From contig NZ_AWFD01000012.1 in NCBI RefSeq assembly GCF_000682735.1, positions 248,001 to 312,000 of the forward strand: a stretch of DNA of 64,000 nucleotides, given 5' to 3'. The position numbers and the translations under genes are program-made. Of this stretch, positions 46,143 through 54,979 are shown in pieces; within the stretch, counting starts at the first letter, position 1; each line of letters opens with the position of its first letter. A model generated the notes under the pieces. That model did no database searches. It was not told where the DNA came from and saw only the letters and a list, made by a program, of their open reading frames with translations. Source of the DNA: Hyphomonas sp. CY54-11-8. GTDB taxonomy: Bacteria; Pseudomonadota; Alphaproteobacteria; Caulobacterales; Hyphomonadaceae.

Positions 46143-47362
46143 CCTGCGCCTTCCACTGGCTGACCAAAAAACAATACAGCCAGCGCAAGAATGCCGAAGG
46201 CGCCGAAGGCTGTGCCCCGTATCGGCGCTTTCGCCTCCCGGAAGGCGCCGACCGATGCGATCCCGCACTGCAGGGCATAATAATAGGCGAAGGCTTTTGA
46301 GGCGAAGCTGATAATCTGGAAGACATTGGAAAACCAGGTCAGGCTCAGCCCGATCAGCACGAGCATAAGATAGGCCATCCGCGGCGAGATCCGGCTGCCC
46401 GACAATTCCTCCACCAGCCCGCCAGCACCACTCGTGTCCGCAATGGCGGCGCTGAACTGCGCGGAAAGGGCCGCGACGATCAGCATGGCGGGCAGGACGG
46501 CCGAGACAATCTTCATCATGTCGACAATCGCGGTTTCGGTGAGCGGTATGGTTTCGGCATCGAATGCGTAAGTCAGCAGCACGACATAGGCCATGTAGAT
46601 GGCCGTCGCGAGCCATTGGGAATAGCGCATTGAGCGGACCCGCATGTCCGGCTTGTATTCGCTGCCGAGATAGCGGGACGTTTCGAAGCCTTGCACGGTG
46701 ATGATCAGGCCGAAGGCCAGGGCGACTCCGGTCCAGCCGGTTTCATCTGGCGCCATGACCACCAAACTACCCTGACCGGCCTTGCCTGCGAAATAGAAAC
46801 AGAGCCCTGCCAGCAGGCCCGCGATGATCGCGAGCTTCAGGCTGACGGCGGCCTGTTCCATCCGCTCCATCGCGGAGAAGCCGCGCAGCCAGCCAACCGC
46901 GAGGATCAGGATCATCGCAGCGCTGGTGACCAGCTTTGCATTCACAGGAGAATTGAACGGCGTCATCTTCACGGCGAAGGCGCCAAACAGGTTCAGATAA
47001 TAGGCGACTGAGATGCAGTAGGCGAAGGACAGCGCCCAGGAGGCGAAATACTCGGTCCGCCGCTCCGAGGCCGATCGGTTGGGATGCCGGTCAATGTTCG
47101 CAATATTGAAGCGGATGGCTGCGCCAAAAGCGTAGGCCGCCATGCACAGCAGCAACATCACCATCGGCGCATACTTGCCATAGGAATGGGACAGGATCGG
47201 CCCCAGCACGAGGAAGCCGCTGCCGATAATCGAGGCGAGCGGCGTGACGGTCGCGCGCCAGGCCCGGTGATCGCGCACGCGCGGCCACATCAGCAAGCCG
47301 AGAATGCCGAGCGTGATAATGCTGATGAGGATTTCCTGCAGCAAGCCGGCGGGTTCCTTCAA
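46139..47362 (-). CDS. APC-superfamily-like permease
   Basis: Polytopic membrane protein of 407 residues, about 11-12 predicted spans. The start of the first core helix, TPLASIIGSGFLVLGPIL, resembles the unwound G-S/T-G segment of amino acid-polyamine-organocation transporters. Other spans include GVALAFGLIITVQGFETSRYLG and VVLLTYAFDAETIPL. The overall similarity to characterised amino acid permeases is low, so the family is inferred from pattern. No substrate can be assigned. It ends inside the ArsR gene end. Confidence 0.65.
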   Translation of the reverse strand: MKEPAGLLQEILISIITLGILGLLMWPRVRDHRAWRATVTPLASIIGSGFLVLGPILSHSYGKYAPMVMLLLCMAAYAFGAAIRFNIANIDRHPNRSASERRTEYFASWALSFAYCISVAYYLNLFGAFAVKMTPFNSPVNAKLVTSAAMILILAVGWLRGFSAMERMEQAAVSLKLAIIAGLLAGLCFYFAGKAGQGSLVVMAPDETGWTGVALAFGLIITVQGFETSRYLGSEYKPDMRVRSMRYSQWLATAIYMAYVVLLTYAFDAETIPLTETAIVDMMKIVSAVLPAMLIVAALSAQFSAAIADTSGAGGLVEELSGSRISPRMAYLMLVLIGLSLTWFSNVFQIISFASKAFAYYYALQCGIASVGAFREAKAPIRGTAFGAFGILALAVLFFGQPVEGAG

Positions 47363-47425
47363 TCTCCGGAACAGAATGGATGAGACTGCGCCGGGTTCCG
47401 TTTACTGGCCCGTTCCGGCTGCAGT

Positions 47426-48148
47426 CTATACCACGGTTCCGAACAGGTGACCGATGACGCCGGTGACGACCATCGCCGCAACACCCCAGAAGACGACGCG
47501 GGCAGAGGCGCGTAGCTTGCTGGCGCCGCCCGCCCTTGCGGAGAGCGCACCAAGCACGGCGAGACTGACCAGCGAGACGGCTGCCACAACCGGTGTGATC
47601 TGGCCAGCTGGCGCGGCAACCGCGGCAAAGATCGGCAGGGCGGCACCGACAGTAAAACTGGCCGCAGAGCTGAATGCCGCCTGCACGGGCCGGGCCGCGA
47701 CCGCGTCGCTCATGCCGAGTTCGTCGCGCGCATGCGCTTCCAGTGCGTCATGCTCGGTCAGCTGGCGGGCGACTTCGCGGGCCGTTTCCGGGGTTAGGCC
47801 GCGCTTCAGATAGATATCGGTCAGCTCCTCCAGTTCCGCCTCCGGATGGCTTTTCAGGGCTGCCCGTTCGACTGCGAGGTCTGCTTTCTCGAGGTCGGCC
47901 TGAGAGGAGACGGACACATACTCGCCCGCCGCCATCGACATTGCGCCGGCCACCAGACCTGCCAGACCGGCCGTCAGGATGGCGCCGGTCGACGCCTCTG
48001 CTGAAGCAACTCCGATGACGAGGCCTGCGGTCGACAGGATGCCGTCATTCGCCCCGAGCACTGCCGCACGCAGCCAACCAACCCGCTGGAAATAGTGGTG
48101 TTCGGTGTGGATGTAGGACTCGTCGGAATGTGGAGGAGATTCTGCCAT
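47426..48148 (-). CDS. VIT1/CCC1-type iron/manganese transporter
   Basis: A 240-residue membrane transporter of the VIT family. The first-span motif is LRAAVLGANDGILSTAGLVIGVASA near 26-50, the second-span metal-site motif is GAMSMAAGEYVSVSSQADLE, and a helical cytosolic metal-binding segment rich in Glu (LEKADLAVERAALKSHPEAELEEL) follows. Two to three C-terminal spans end the protein. Likely moves Fe2+/Mn2+ out of the cytosol. The N-terminal HTEHHYFQRVGW is family-typical. Confidence 0.92.
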   Translation of the reverse strand: MAESPPHSDESYIHTEHHYFQRVGWLRAAVLGANDGILSTAGLVIGVASAEASTGAILTAGLAGLVAGAMSMAAGEYVSVSSQADLEKADLAVERAALKSHPEAELEELTDIYLKRGLTPETAREVARQLTEHDALEAHARDELGMSDAVAARPVQAAFSSAASFTVGAALPIFAAVAAPAGQITPVVAAVSLVSLAVLGALSARAGGASKLRASARVVFWGVAAMVVTGVIGHLFGTVV

Positions 48149-48305
48149 GTGCCTATCCTGCGCAATAAATCATGCGTGGCCAAGTCGGTGCCGATGGTCA
48201 AGCGCGCAAATTGCCCTGCGGTCGGCAAGACTGACCCGCTTTTCCTTGCACGATCCGGCGGCGGCGTTTAGGCGTTGAGACGCAAGGATATCCGGAGGGA
48301 CACAC

Positions 48306-48860
48306 ATGCTCATCACGCTTGGCATTATCGTTGCCGTCATCGGCTTTATCATCCTTATCTATAACGGACTGGTGATGAAGCGGCAGCGGGTCAACCAGGC
48401 CTTTGCCGATGTGGATGTCCAGCTGAAGCAGCGCCAGAACCTGATCCCGAACCTCGTGGAAACGGTGAAAGGTTATGCCAAGCATGAGCAGGAAACCTTC
48501 CAGCAGGTGATCGAGGCCCGCAATGCCGCGCAGAGCGCCGCGACGCCGGCCGAGATGAGTCAGGCCGAAGGCATGCTGACCGCCTCGCTCGGCAAGCTGT
48601 TCGCCCTCGCCGAAGCCTATCCGGACCTGAAGGCCAATCAGAACTTCATCCAGTTGCAGAACGAACTCTCCTCCATCGAGGACAAGCTGGCCGCGGCGCG
48701 CCGCTTCTACAATTCGGCTGTTCAGGACTACAACACGTCCCGCGAACAGTTCCCAGGCTCCATCATCGCTGGCATGTTCAACTTCGAATCCCGCGATTTC
48801 TTCGATGTCGGCGTCGAAGGCCGCGAAGCCCTCAGCACTCCGCCAGAAGTAAAGTTCTAG
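48306..48860 (+). CDS. lemA: LemA family protein
   Basis: Membrane-anchored protein of 184 residues: N-terminal transmembrane helix (ITLGIIVAVIGFIILIYNGLV), then the LemA helical domain (QAFADVDVQLKQRQNLIPNLVETVKGYAKHE and FYNSAVQDYNT...FNF at the end). Most LemA genes are coupled to a TPM_phosphatase-domain protein; none is adjacent here. GGAGGG precedes the ATG. Function is unresolved. Outer-envelope or inner-membrane location is not decided. Confidence 0.92.
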   Translation: MLITLGIIVAVIGFIILIYNGLVMKRQRVNQAFADVDVQLKQRQNLIPNLVETVKGYAKHEQETFQQVIEARNAAQSAATPAEMSQAEGMLTASLGKLFALAEAYPDLKANQNFIQLQNELSSIEDKLAAARRFYNSAVQDYNTSREQFPGSIIAGMFNFESRDFFDVGVEGREALSTPPEVKF

Positions 48861-48905
48861 CCGGTACGTAGATGTGTTAGCTTCCCGGTGAAACGGGAGG
48901 TGACC

Positions 48906-49268
48906 ATGAACAGATTTATCAAAGCGGCGGCAGTCCTGACTGTCGCCGCCTTTGCATCCGGCTGCGCCGCCGGCCCCAGCAGCGGCAGCTGGAGCGCGTC
49001 GAGCTGGAACGGGCTGGCACCGCAGAATGTCTATGGCGGCAATTACCAGTTCTATGCTGCGCCGGCCGAAGGCCAGGGCTTCAAGCTGAAATTCACGGTG
49101 AAGACTGACGGGAATTTCAACATCGCCAGCGCCGGCCCGCCCGCCGAGGCGGATCTTGAAGCCGCCGCCAAGGCCGCCGCGCCGGAAGGCTGTACGCTAG
49201 CCTCCATCGAGCGCACCGCGGATGGCGGCGCGGTTGCGGACTATGATTGCGGCGAGGCGACGCAATGA
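48906..49268 (+). CDS. Small lipoprotein of unknown function
   Basis: A 120-residue lipoprotein precursor: signal AAAVLTVAAFASGC with lipidated Cys about residue 20, a Ser/Gly-rich stretch, then FYAAPAEGQGFKLKFTVKTDGNF and two Cys near the end (EGCTLAS and YDCGEATQ). GGGAGGTGACC precedes the ATG. It overlaps the VOC gene by four bases and they are probably co-transcribed. Confidence 0.78.
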   Translation: MNRFIKAAAVLTVAAFASGCAAGPSSGSWSASSWNGLAPQNVYGGNYQFYAAPAEGQGFKLKFTVKTDGNFNIASAGPPAEADLEAAAKAAAPEGCTLASIERTADGGAVADYDCGEATQ

Positions 49269-49630
49269 TCGTCAAAGTCTCGACCTATCTGATGTTCACG
49301 GGACAGGCCGCCGAGGCGCTCGCACTCTACACGGAGGTTTTTCCGGAGAGCGAGTCCAGCGTGCGTGACGGCCCGGTCTATATGGCCGACTGGCGGCTGG
49401 CCGGGCATGATGTCATGCTGGTGGACAGCCCGCCGGTCCATGATTTTACGTTCACGCCATCGACCTCCCTGTTCGTGGATTTCGACGATGCCGCAGCGCT
49501 GGACGCGACCTTCGCCAAACTCTCAGACGGAGGATCGGTGATGATGCCAGTCGATAATTACGGCTTCAGCCAGCGTTTCGGCTGGGTCGCAGACCGTTTC
49601 GGTGTCAACTGGCAGCTGAACCAGCCCTGA
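49265..49630 (+). CDS. VOC-superfamily (PhnB-like) protein
   Basis: A 121-residue protein of the glyoxalase/bleomycin-resistance fold, PhnB-like branch: STYLMFTGQAAEALALYTEVFPESE at the N-terminus, then MLVDSPPVHDFTFTPSTSLFVDFDD and a tail with RFGVNWQL. Such proteins form dimers with a metal-binding or substrate pocket; no substrate is assignable. Starts inside the upstream lipoprotein gene end (atga). Confidence 0.87.
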   Translation: MIVKVSTYLMFTGQAAEALALYTEVFPESESSVRDGPVYMADWRLAGHDVMLVDSPPVHDFTFTPSTSLFVDFDDAAALDATFAKLSDGGSVMMPVDNYGFSQRFGWVADRFGVNWQLNQP

Positions 49631-49698
49631 GACAAGCACGCGCGACGCCCGTGAAGGCGCTTTGTAGGGGGACTGAGTTTTCAGGCGATGGCTGCGTG

Positions 49699-50076
49699 TC
49701 AGGTTTCCGGCAATGGGAAATTGATGGCACAGGCTGGCGCGATGCGGCGGATGGCAGGCGCAACGCCGGCATCGCGGGGCTCGCTGAACTGGGTGGTGTA
49801 GCCGGGCGCAGCTGCGCGGCCATCGCAGGCTGCAGCGAGGCGGTCATTGAGATGCTTTCGCGGTATCAGCCACTCACGCGCTGCCTTGTCCTCCGGCCTG
49901 AAGTGAATGCAAGTCAGGAACACGCGTCCGTTCGGGGTGATGCTCCAGCGATAGGTCGTGTCCTTCCCATAGGCGGCCCGCACCGCTGCGCCGAGCAGCC
50001 GGAGCTGGAACCAGACGAGCGGCCAGAAGATGACAAGGTGCGGCGGGAAGCCTTCGGGTGGATGAAAGAGCGACAT
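49699..50076 (-). CDS. Conserved-looking hypothetical protein
   Basis: A 125-residue protein with one hydrophobic stretch (HLVIFWPLVWFQLRLLG) followed by YRWSITPNGRVFLTCIHFRPEDKAAREWL, a pattern that looks like folded protein rather than shadow sequence. It has no clear ribosome binding site; the ATG was selected because the sequence before it looks random. The opposite strand also has an open frame here, with poorer composition. Moderate confidence that it is real. Confidence 0.55.
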   Translation of the reverse strand: MSLFHPPEGFPPHLVIFWPLVWFQLRLLGAAVRAAYGKDTTYRWSITPNGRVFLTCIHFRPEDKAAREWLIPRKHLNDRLAAACDGRAAAPGYTTQFSEPRDAGVAPAIRRIAPACAINFPLPET

Positions 50077-50408
50077 GGCGCACAATATACATCCGAATAC
50101 GGAGGTGTCGGATGGGTTTGTTTTCGCGGCAATGATTGTGGCAGGTTTGGGCGCGTCAGGTGGTGGATAGCTTTCCACATGCATCATCCCCGGCCGCCCA
50201 GCGGTCTGGGGACCCATCTCCTGACGATGCCTCGGGTACGTCATGGAATGACGCACATGCCGCGTCTTTCAGAGATGGGCGCCCAGATGGCTTTCAACCA
50301 TCGGGCGTGACGTGGGTGGGGAATGATCAACAGAGGGCAAAATCCGGCTGCGCCATGACCACGCATGATCAATCATGATCATAACAGACTATAGGTGACT
50401 ATGCCGGA
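50077..50408. other. Intergenic region with a palindromic repeat
   Basis: About 330 bases, no gene supported. It contains ATGATCA-ATCA-TGATCAT at 50365-50382, which can also be read as the octamer CATGATCA repeated at a 10-base interval. GC content falls toward the aminotransferase end. No terminator was seen for the aminotransferase gene. Confidence 0.5.
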
Positions 50409-51536
50409 CTACAGCGCGCCGAACCACGGCACCAGCCGATCTATCGCTTCCTCGATCTGTGGCGTCGAGAGGGCGAAGGAAAAGCGCATGAAATGCTTGC
50501 CGCCGACGGGGTCGAAGTCGACGCCGGGCGCGGTGGCCACGCCAGTGTCTTCCAGCAGCTTAAGGCAGAAGGCGAGGCTGTCGTCGGTGAAGCGGGACAC
50601 ATCCGCATAGATGTAGAAGGCACCGTCCGGCGGGGCGATCTTTTCGAGGCCGAGCTTCGGCAGCGCCTCCAGCATCAGTTCGCGGTTGCGGCGGTAGACT
50701 TCGACATGGCCTTCCAGTTCCTCGCGCGCGTCCATGGCGGCGAGGCCAGCATGCTGCGACAGGGACGGGGCGGTGAGGAAGAGGTTGCCGATATAGGCGC
50801 CGGTACGCCGCGCCATGTCCGGCGGGGAAACCAGCCAGCCAAGCCGCCACGGCGCCATGGAGAAGTATTTCGAGAAACTGTTCACAATGTAGGTGTCCGA
50901 CGCATATTCCAGCATGGAATGGATCTCCGGTCCGAAGGACAGGCCGTGATAGATCTCGTCGGAAATGATGCGGATGCCCTTGGCCTTTGCCACTTCTGCG
51001 ATGGCGGCCAGTTCGGAGGCCGGAATGATCGTGCCGGTGGGATTGGCGGGGCTGGCGATGATGACGCCTTGCGGCGCCGGGTCCAGCCTATCGAGCGCGG
51101 CCGCGGAGATCTGGTAGCGCGTGTCTTCCCCGCAAGGGATCTCAATGCCTTCAAAATTCAGGGCACGGACCGTGTTGCGGTAGGCCACATAACCGGGCCG
51201 GGCAAAGGCGATTCGGTCGCCAGGCGAGAAGGCCGTGGCGAGCGCCAGCACCAACGCAGGCGAGGCGCCGCAGGTAATGGCGAGGCGCCCGGGCGTGATG
51301 TCGACGCCATACATATCCTTGTAATGCTGGCAGATGCGGGCCTTCAGCGGCTGGCTTTCCCAATAGCCCATCGGGTCTGTGTCCAGCACTTCATGGCTGC
51401 GCGCGATGGCAGCCTTCGGCGCGGGCGTTGAGGGTTGGCCGAACTCCATATGCAGGATGCTGCGGCCTTCTTCCTTCAGCTCATGCGCGCGTTTGGAAAT
51501 CGTGATCGCGCGGAACGGATCGATGTCTTGTCCCAT
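50409..51536 (-). CDS. PLP-dependent aminotransferase (class I/II)
   Basis: Aminotransferase of 375 residues, fold type I. The pyridoxal lysine is in NSFSKYFSMAPWRLGW, with SPANPTGTI and ISDEIYHG as the phosphate- and ring-binding motifs, and the terminal substrate Arg in MRFSFALST. It sits 22 bases after the TRAP permease gene and is probably in the same transcript. A reasonable reading is that the transporter brings in 2-oxo acids or amino acids that this enzyme transaminates. Specificity cannot be read. Confidence 0.9.
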   Translation of the reverse strand: MGQDIDPFRAITISKRAHELKEEGRSILHMEFGQPSTPAPKAAIARSHEVLDTDPMGYWESQPLKARICQHYKDMYGVDITPGRLAITCGASPALVLALATAFSPGDRIAFARPGYVAYRNTVRALNFEGIEIPCGEDTRYQISAAALDRLDPAPQGVIIASPANPTGTIIPASELAAIAEVAKAKGIRIISDEIYHGLSFGPEIHSMLEYASDTYIVNSFSKYFSMAPWRLGWLVSPPDMARRTGAYIGNLFLTAPSLSQHAGLAAMDAREELEGHVEVYRRNRELMLEALPKLGLEKIAPPDGAFYIYADVSRFTDDSLAFCLKLLEDTGVATAPGVDFDPVGGKHFMRFSFALSTPQIEEAIDRLVPWFGAL

Positions 51537-51558
51537 GGGAGACCTGTTTCGTGTTGGA

Positions 51559-53142
51559 TTACTTGGCGATGAGAGACGGAAGCCAGGTGGCGAGGCCGGG
51601 CACGGTGGCGACCAGTGCGATCAGGAGCAGCTGCAGCATGATGAACGGCACGGCGCCGCGCCAGATCTGCATTGTGCTGACTTCCGGCGGCGCCGCGCCG
51701 CGCAGGTAGAAGAGGGCGAAGCCGAAAGGCGGCGTCAGGAAGCTGGTCTGCAGGTTCAGCGCCATCAGGATGGCCAGCCAGACCGGGTCGAAGCCCAGCA
51801 GGATCAGCGGCGGGGCGACCAGCGGCACGACGACGAACACGATCTCGATGAAGTCGAGGAAGAAACCGAGCACGAACATGACGATCATGGTCATCAAGAG
51901 GGCGCCCCAGCGGCCGCCCGGCATGGCGTGCAGCACGTCCTTGACGATGTCGTCGCCGCCGAAGCCGCGGAAGACGAGGCTGAACAGCGAGGCGCCGATC
52001 AGGATCAGGAACACCATCGACGTAATGTGCGTGGCGCTCTTCAGCGCTGGCATCAGCTGCCGCACGCGGCGCAGCACCAGCAGGCCCGAACCGATGGCGG
52101 CGAAGAAGATCAGGCTGGCGATGAGCGTGACGATGATGCCGGCCAGGCTCGCGGTGCTCATGTCCTCCACGCCGAGGCGAAGGTCCATCGTGTTGCGCAC
52201 GATGAGGACGAGGATCAGGCTGATGAGGCCGGCCATGATGACTGGGGTGAGGCGGCTGCTGGTCTCACGCGAGAGGCGCAGGCCTGCCAGGAGGATGGCG
52301 CCGGCCGCGCCGATGGCGGCGGCTTCCGTCGGCGGCGCGACACCGCCGAGAATGGCGCCGAGCACGGCGAAGATGAGCGCCAGCGGGGCGCCGAAGCCGA
52401 AGGCGACTTCCTTGAGGGTGAGCGGCGCGGTGTCCTCGTCCACCGTCACCGCCGGACAGCGCGCGGGGCGCATCACGGCGTTGAAAGCGATCCAGGCAAG
52501 GTAGAGCCCGACCAGCATGAGGCCGGGGATCAGCGCGCCGGCGAAGAGGTCTCCCACCGAGACGACGAGCGACTTGCCGCCGCTCGACAGGCTGGCCTGG
52601 CTGGCCGCGTTGGAGACTGCGTCAGCCAGCAGGATCAGCACAATGGACGGTGGGATGATCTGGCCCAGCGTGCCAGAGGCCGCGATGGTGCCGGAGGCGA
52701 GGCGCGGATCATAGCCCTGTTTCAGCATGGACGGCAGGGCGATCAGCGTCATGGTGATGACGGTCGCGCCGACAATGCCTGTGGAGGCCGCCAGCAGCGC
52801 GCCAACCAGCACGACCGCATAGCCGAGGCCGCCATTCAGCTTGCCTAGCAGGCGGCTGGCGATGTGCAGCAGGTCTTCGGCCACGCGCGAGCGTTCGAGG
52901 ATCACGCCCATCAGCACGAACAGGGGCACGGCAATCAGCGTCGTGTTCTGCATGATCGAGCCGCCTTGTATGCGGCTGGGCAGGGAGCGCAGCATGGGTT
53001 CCGGGAAGACGCCGAGGCCGATGCCGATCAGCGCATAGATCAGCGCGACGCCGCCAAGCGTCAGCGCCACGGAATAGCCCATCAGCAGCGCGCCGATGGC
53101 ACTGGCGAACATGAGCAGGGCGAGGATGATCTCAAGCTCCAT
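51559..53142 (-). CDS. TRAP transporter large permease subunit
   Basis: DctM-type membrane subunit of 527 residues with 12 or more spans: ALLMGYSVALTLGGVALIYALIG, AATGIVGATVITMTLIALP-like helices, and GASLFSLVFRGFGGDD, GFFLDFIEIVFVVVPL, PPFGFALFYLRGAAP near the end. It is longer than the usual 425-residue DctM, matching the larger type associated with 2-oxoacid TRAP systems. Uses a sodium gradient and a binding protein. Overlaps dctQ by 11 bases. Confidence 0.93.
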   Translation of the reverse strand: MELEIILALLMFASAIGALLMGYSVALTLGGVALIYALIGIGLGVFPEPMLRSLPSRIQGGSIMQNTTLIAVPLFVLMGVILERSRVAEDLLHIASRLLGKLNGGLGYAVVLVGALLAASTGIVGATVITMTLIALPSMLKQGYDPRLASGTIAASGTLGQIIPPSIVLILLADAVSNAASQASLSSGGKSLVVSVGDLFAGALIPGLMLVGLYLAWIAFNAVMRPARCPAVTVDEDTAPLTLKEVAFGFGAPLALIFAVLGAILGGVAPPTEAAAIGAAGAILLAGLRLSRETSSRLTPVIMAGLISLILVLIVRNTMDLRLGVEDMSTASLAGIIVTLIASLIFFAAIGSGLLVLRRVRQLMPALKSATHITSMVFLILIGASLFSLVFRGFGGDDIVKDVLHAMPGGRWGALLMTMIVMFVLGFFLDFIEIVFVVVPLVAPPLILLGFDPVWLAILMALNLQTSFLTPPFGFALFYLRGAAPPEVSTMQIWRGAVPFIMLQLLLIALVATVPGLATWLPSLIAK

Positions 53143-53800
53143 GAGCGCTCTCCGTCTCGGAGGTGGCGGGAACTTCGTTCTCCAGCTTGCCGGTCAGGCG
53201 CAGCGCTGCCTTCAGCGCTTCCGACAGGCCCTGGCCCAGCATCAGCACGGCGAAGGCCGGAACCAGCGTCTTGAAGAGATAAAGGAAGGGCAGGCCATCG
53301 GACTCGGTGGAGCCTTCAAACAGCGACCATGCGCGGGCGAGGCCCTGCTCGCCGGTCGTCAGGATACGGATACAGATCGGGAAGAGGAAGAAATAGATGC
53401 CGGCCAGTTCGATCCAGTTGCGGCCATCGGCGCCGAAGCGCGGGCGCAGGATGTCGACGCGCACATGCCCGTCATCGCGCAGCGTTGCGGCAGAGCCCAG
53501 CATGAACATCGCGGCGAAGGCGTAGATCACCAGCTCGTTCAGCCAGGTGAAGCTGATGCCATAAGTGTATCTCAGCACGACCACAGACAGCTGGAACAGG
53601 ACCAGCAGCAAGGCGCTGGCAATTGCCCCGCCGAGGGCCACACCGCTGATCGCATCAATCAGGCCGCTGACGCGTTTCGAAATGCCTTCGACCAGGTTCG
53701 GCAGGACGAGGGTGATGAGCGGCAGCAGGAAGAGGGGCAGCAGCGCAATGCCCGCCCATTTCAGGATTGTGCCGATATGAAGGAAGAAAGCCGGATCCAT
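53132..53800 (-). CDS. TRAP transporter small permease subunit
   Basis: DctQ-type membrane subunit of 222 residues with four main spans and conserved LNELVIYAFAAMFMLGSAATLRDDGHVRVDIL and a later RNWIELAGIYFFLFPICI block. Works with the large subunit and the periplasmic binding protein. Slightly larger than minimal DctQ, consistent with the large-type system. Confidence 0.9.
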   Translation of the reverse strand: MDPAFFLHIGTILKWAGIALLPLFLLPLITLVLPNLVEGISKRVSGLIDAISGVALGGAIASALLLVLFQLSVVVLRYTYGISFTWLNELVIYAFAAMFMLGSAATLRDDGHVRVDILRPRFGADGRNWIELAGIYFFLFPICIRILTTGEQGLARAWSLFEGSTESDGLPFLYLFKTLVPAFAVLMLGQGLSEALKAALRLTGKLENEVPATSETESAHGA

Positions 53801-53814
53801 GACGGGGCGACCCG

Positions 53815-54924
53815 CTATTTGTTCGCGTCGCGGGCGGCGTAATAGGCGCCGTCCGAAATGGTGGACCAGCCGCGCATCAGCTTCAGCGATTTCTCGAAGC
53901 TGTCATAGATGCGCTTCTCGATTCCGTCCTTGCCGGAGTCTGCCCGCACGTCCCAAGCCGCTTCGGCCATGGCGGAAACAACTTCCGGCGGGAAGCTGCG
54001 CAGCTGCACGTTATGTTCGCGCAGCAGCAGGTCGAGATGGACGGCATTCTGATAGGTGAACTCGCCGACCGCTGTGTGGTTCACGCTTTCACAGGCCGCT
54101 TTGAAGACAGCCTGTTCCCCAGGGGAGAAACTGTCCCAGACGCGGCGGTTGATGCCGCAGGCGAGGCTGGAGCCTGGCTCGTGGAAGCCGGGGCCGTAAT
54201 AATAGGGCGCCTCGCGGTGGAAGCCGAGATAATAGTCGTTCCACGGGCCGACCCATTCGGTCGCGTCGATCGCGCCGGTCTGCAGCGACTGGTAGATCTC
54301 CCCGCCCGGAATGGCGATGGACGAGCCGCCGAGCGCACGCAGCACGTCGCCGCCCTGACCCGGAATGCGCATCTTGAGGCCGACGAGATCGTCGAGGCTG
54401 TTGATCTCCTTGCGGAACCAGCCGCCCATCTGGTGGCCGGAGTTTGCCGCCTGGAAGGCTTTCACACCGAACTGGCCGGACAGCTCGTCCCAGAGCTCCT
54501 GTCCGCCGCCGAAATCGATCCAGCCCATGATCTCCTGCGCCGTCATGCCGAAGGGCACTGCGGTGAAGAAAGGATAGGCTGTGGATTTGGCCGTCCAGTA
54601 ATATTCCGCGCCGTGATACATGTCGGCCGAGCCGTTTGCGACCGCGTCGAAACATTCGAAGGCAGGCACGAGTTCGCCTGCGGCAAAGACCTTCACCTCA
54701 ATCACGCCATCTGTCTCGGCCATGATGCGGCGGGCGACGCGCTCTGCGGCTTCGCCAAGGCCCGGCAGGCCCTTCGGCCAGGTGGTGACCATGTTCAGCT
54801 TGCGCCGGTTGCGGCTGATGGCCGGGGTGCCGGCGAGCGGCGTTGTGCTGGGATTGGCAAAGGCGGCTGCTGCGCCGCCAAGACCGAGTACGCCCGCGCC
54901 AACGAGGTTACGTCTGTTGATCAT
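53815..54924 (-). CDS. TRAP transporter substrate-binding protein, TakP-like
   Basis: DctP-family periplasmic protein of 369 residues. The N-terminus NRRNLVGAGVLGLGGAAAA is a twin-arginine signal, so export is probably folded. The region TEWVGPWNDYYLGFHREAPYYYGPGFHEPGS resembles 2-oxoacid binding proteins such as TakP, and LKMRIPGQGGDVL carries the Arg used to bind a carboxylate in this family. That points to pyruvate, lactate or another 2-oxo/2-hydroxy acid; this is inference. First gene of the dctP-dctQ-dctM-aminotransferase run. Confidence 0.9.
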   Translation of the reverse strand: MINRRNLVGAGVLGLGGAAAAFANPSTTPLAGTPAISRNRRKLNMVTTWPKGLPGLGEAAERVARRIMAETDGVIEVKVFAAGELVPAFECFDAVANGSADMYHGAEYYWTAKSTAYPFFTAVPFGMTAQEIMGWIDFGGGQELWDELSGQFGVKAFQAANSGHQMGGWFRKEINSLDDLVGLKMRIPGQGGDVLRALGGSSIAIPGGEIYQSLQTGAIDATEWVGPWNDYYLGFHREAPYYYGPGFHEPGSSLACGINRRVWDSFSPGEQAVFKAACESVNHTAVGEFTYQNAVHLDLLLREHNVQLRSFPPEVVSAMAEAAWDVRADSGKDGIEKRIYDSFEKSLKLMRGWSTISDGAYYAARDANK

Positions 54925-54979
54925 GCGTTTCCTTCCCCATTACCCGTTAGGGTGCCCCGGACCCGGTCTCTCACGGACC

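Noticed and set aside
49651-50310. 219-codon plus-strand frame opposite the hypothetical gene at 49699
   Set aside because: Low-complexity, Gly/Arg-rich composition; the minus-strand frame has a more protein-like hydrophobic segment and strand pattern.
51379-52848. 489-codon plus-strand frame rich in Asp/Glu/Gln/Arg
   Set aside because: Antisense of the TRAP large permease; hydrophobic codons read backwards give this charged, repetitive composition.
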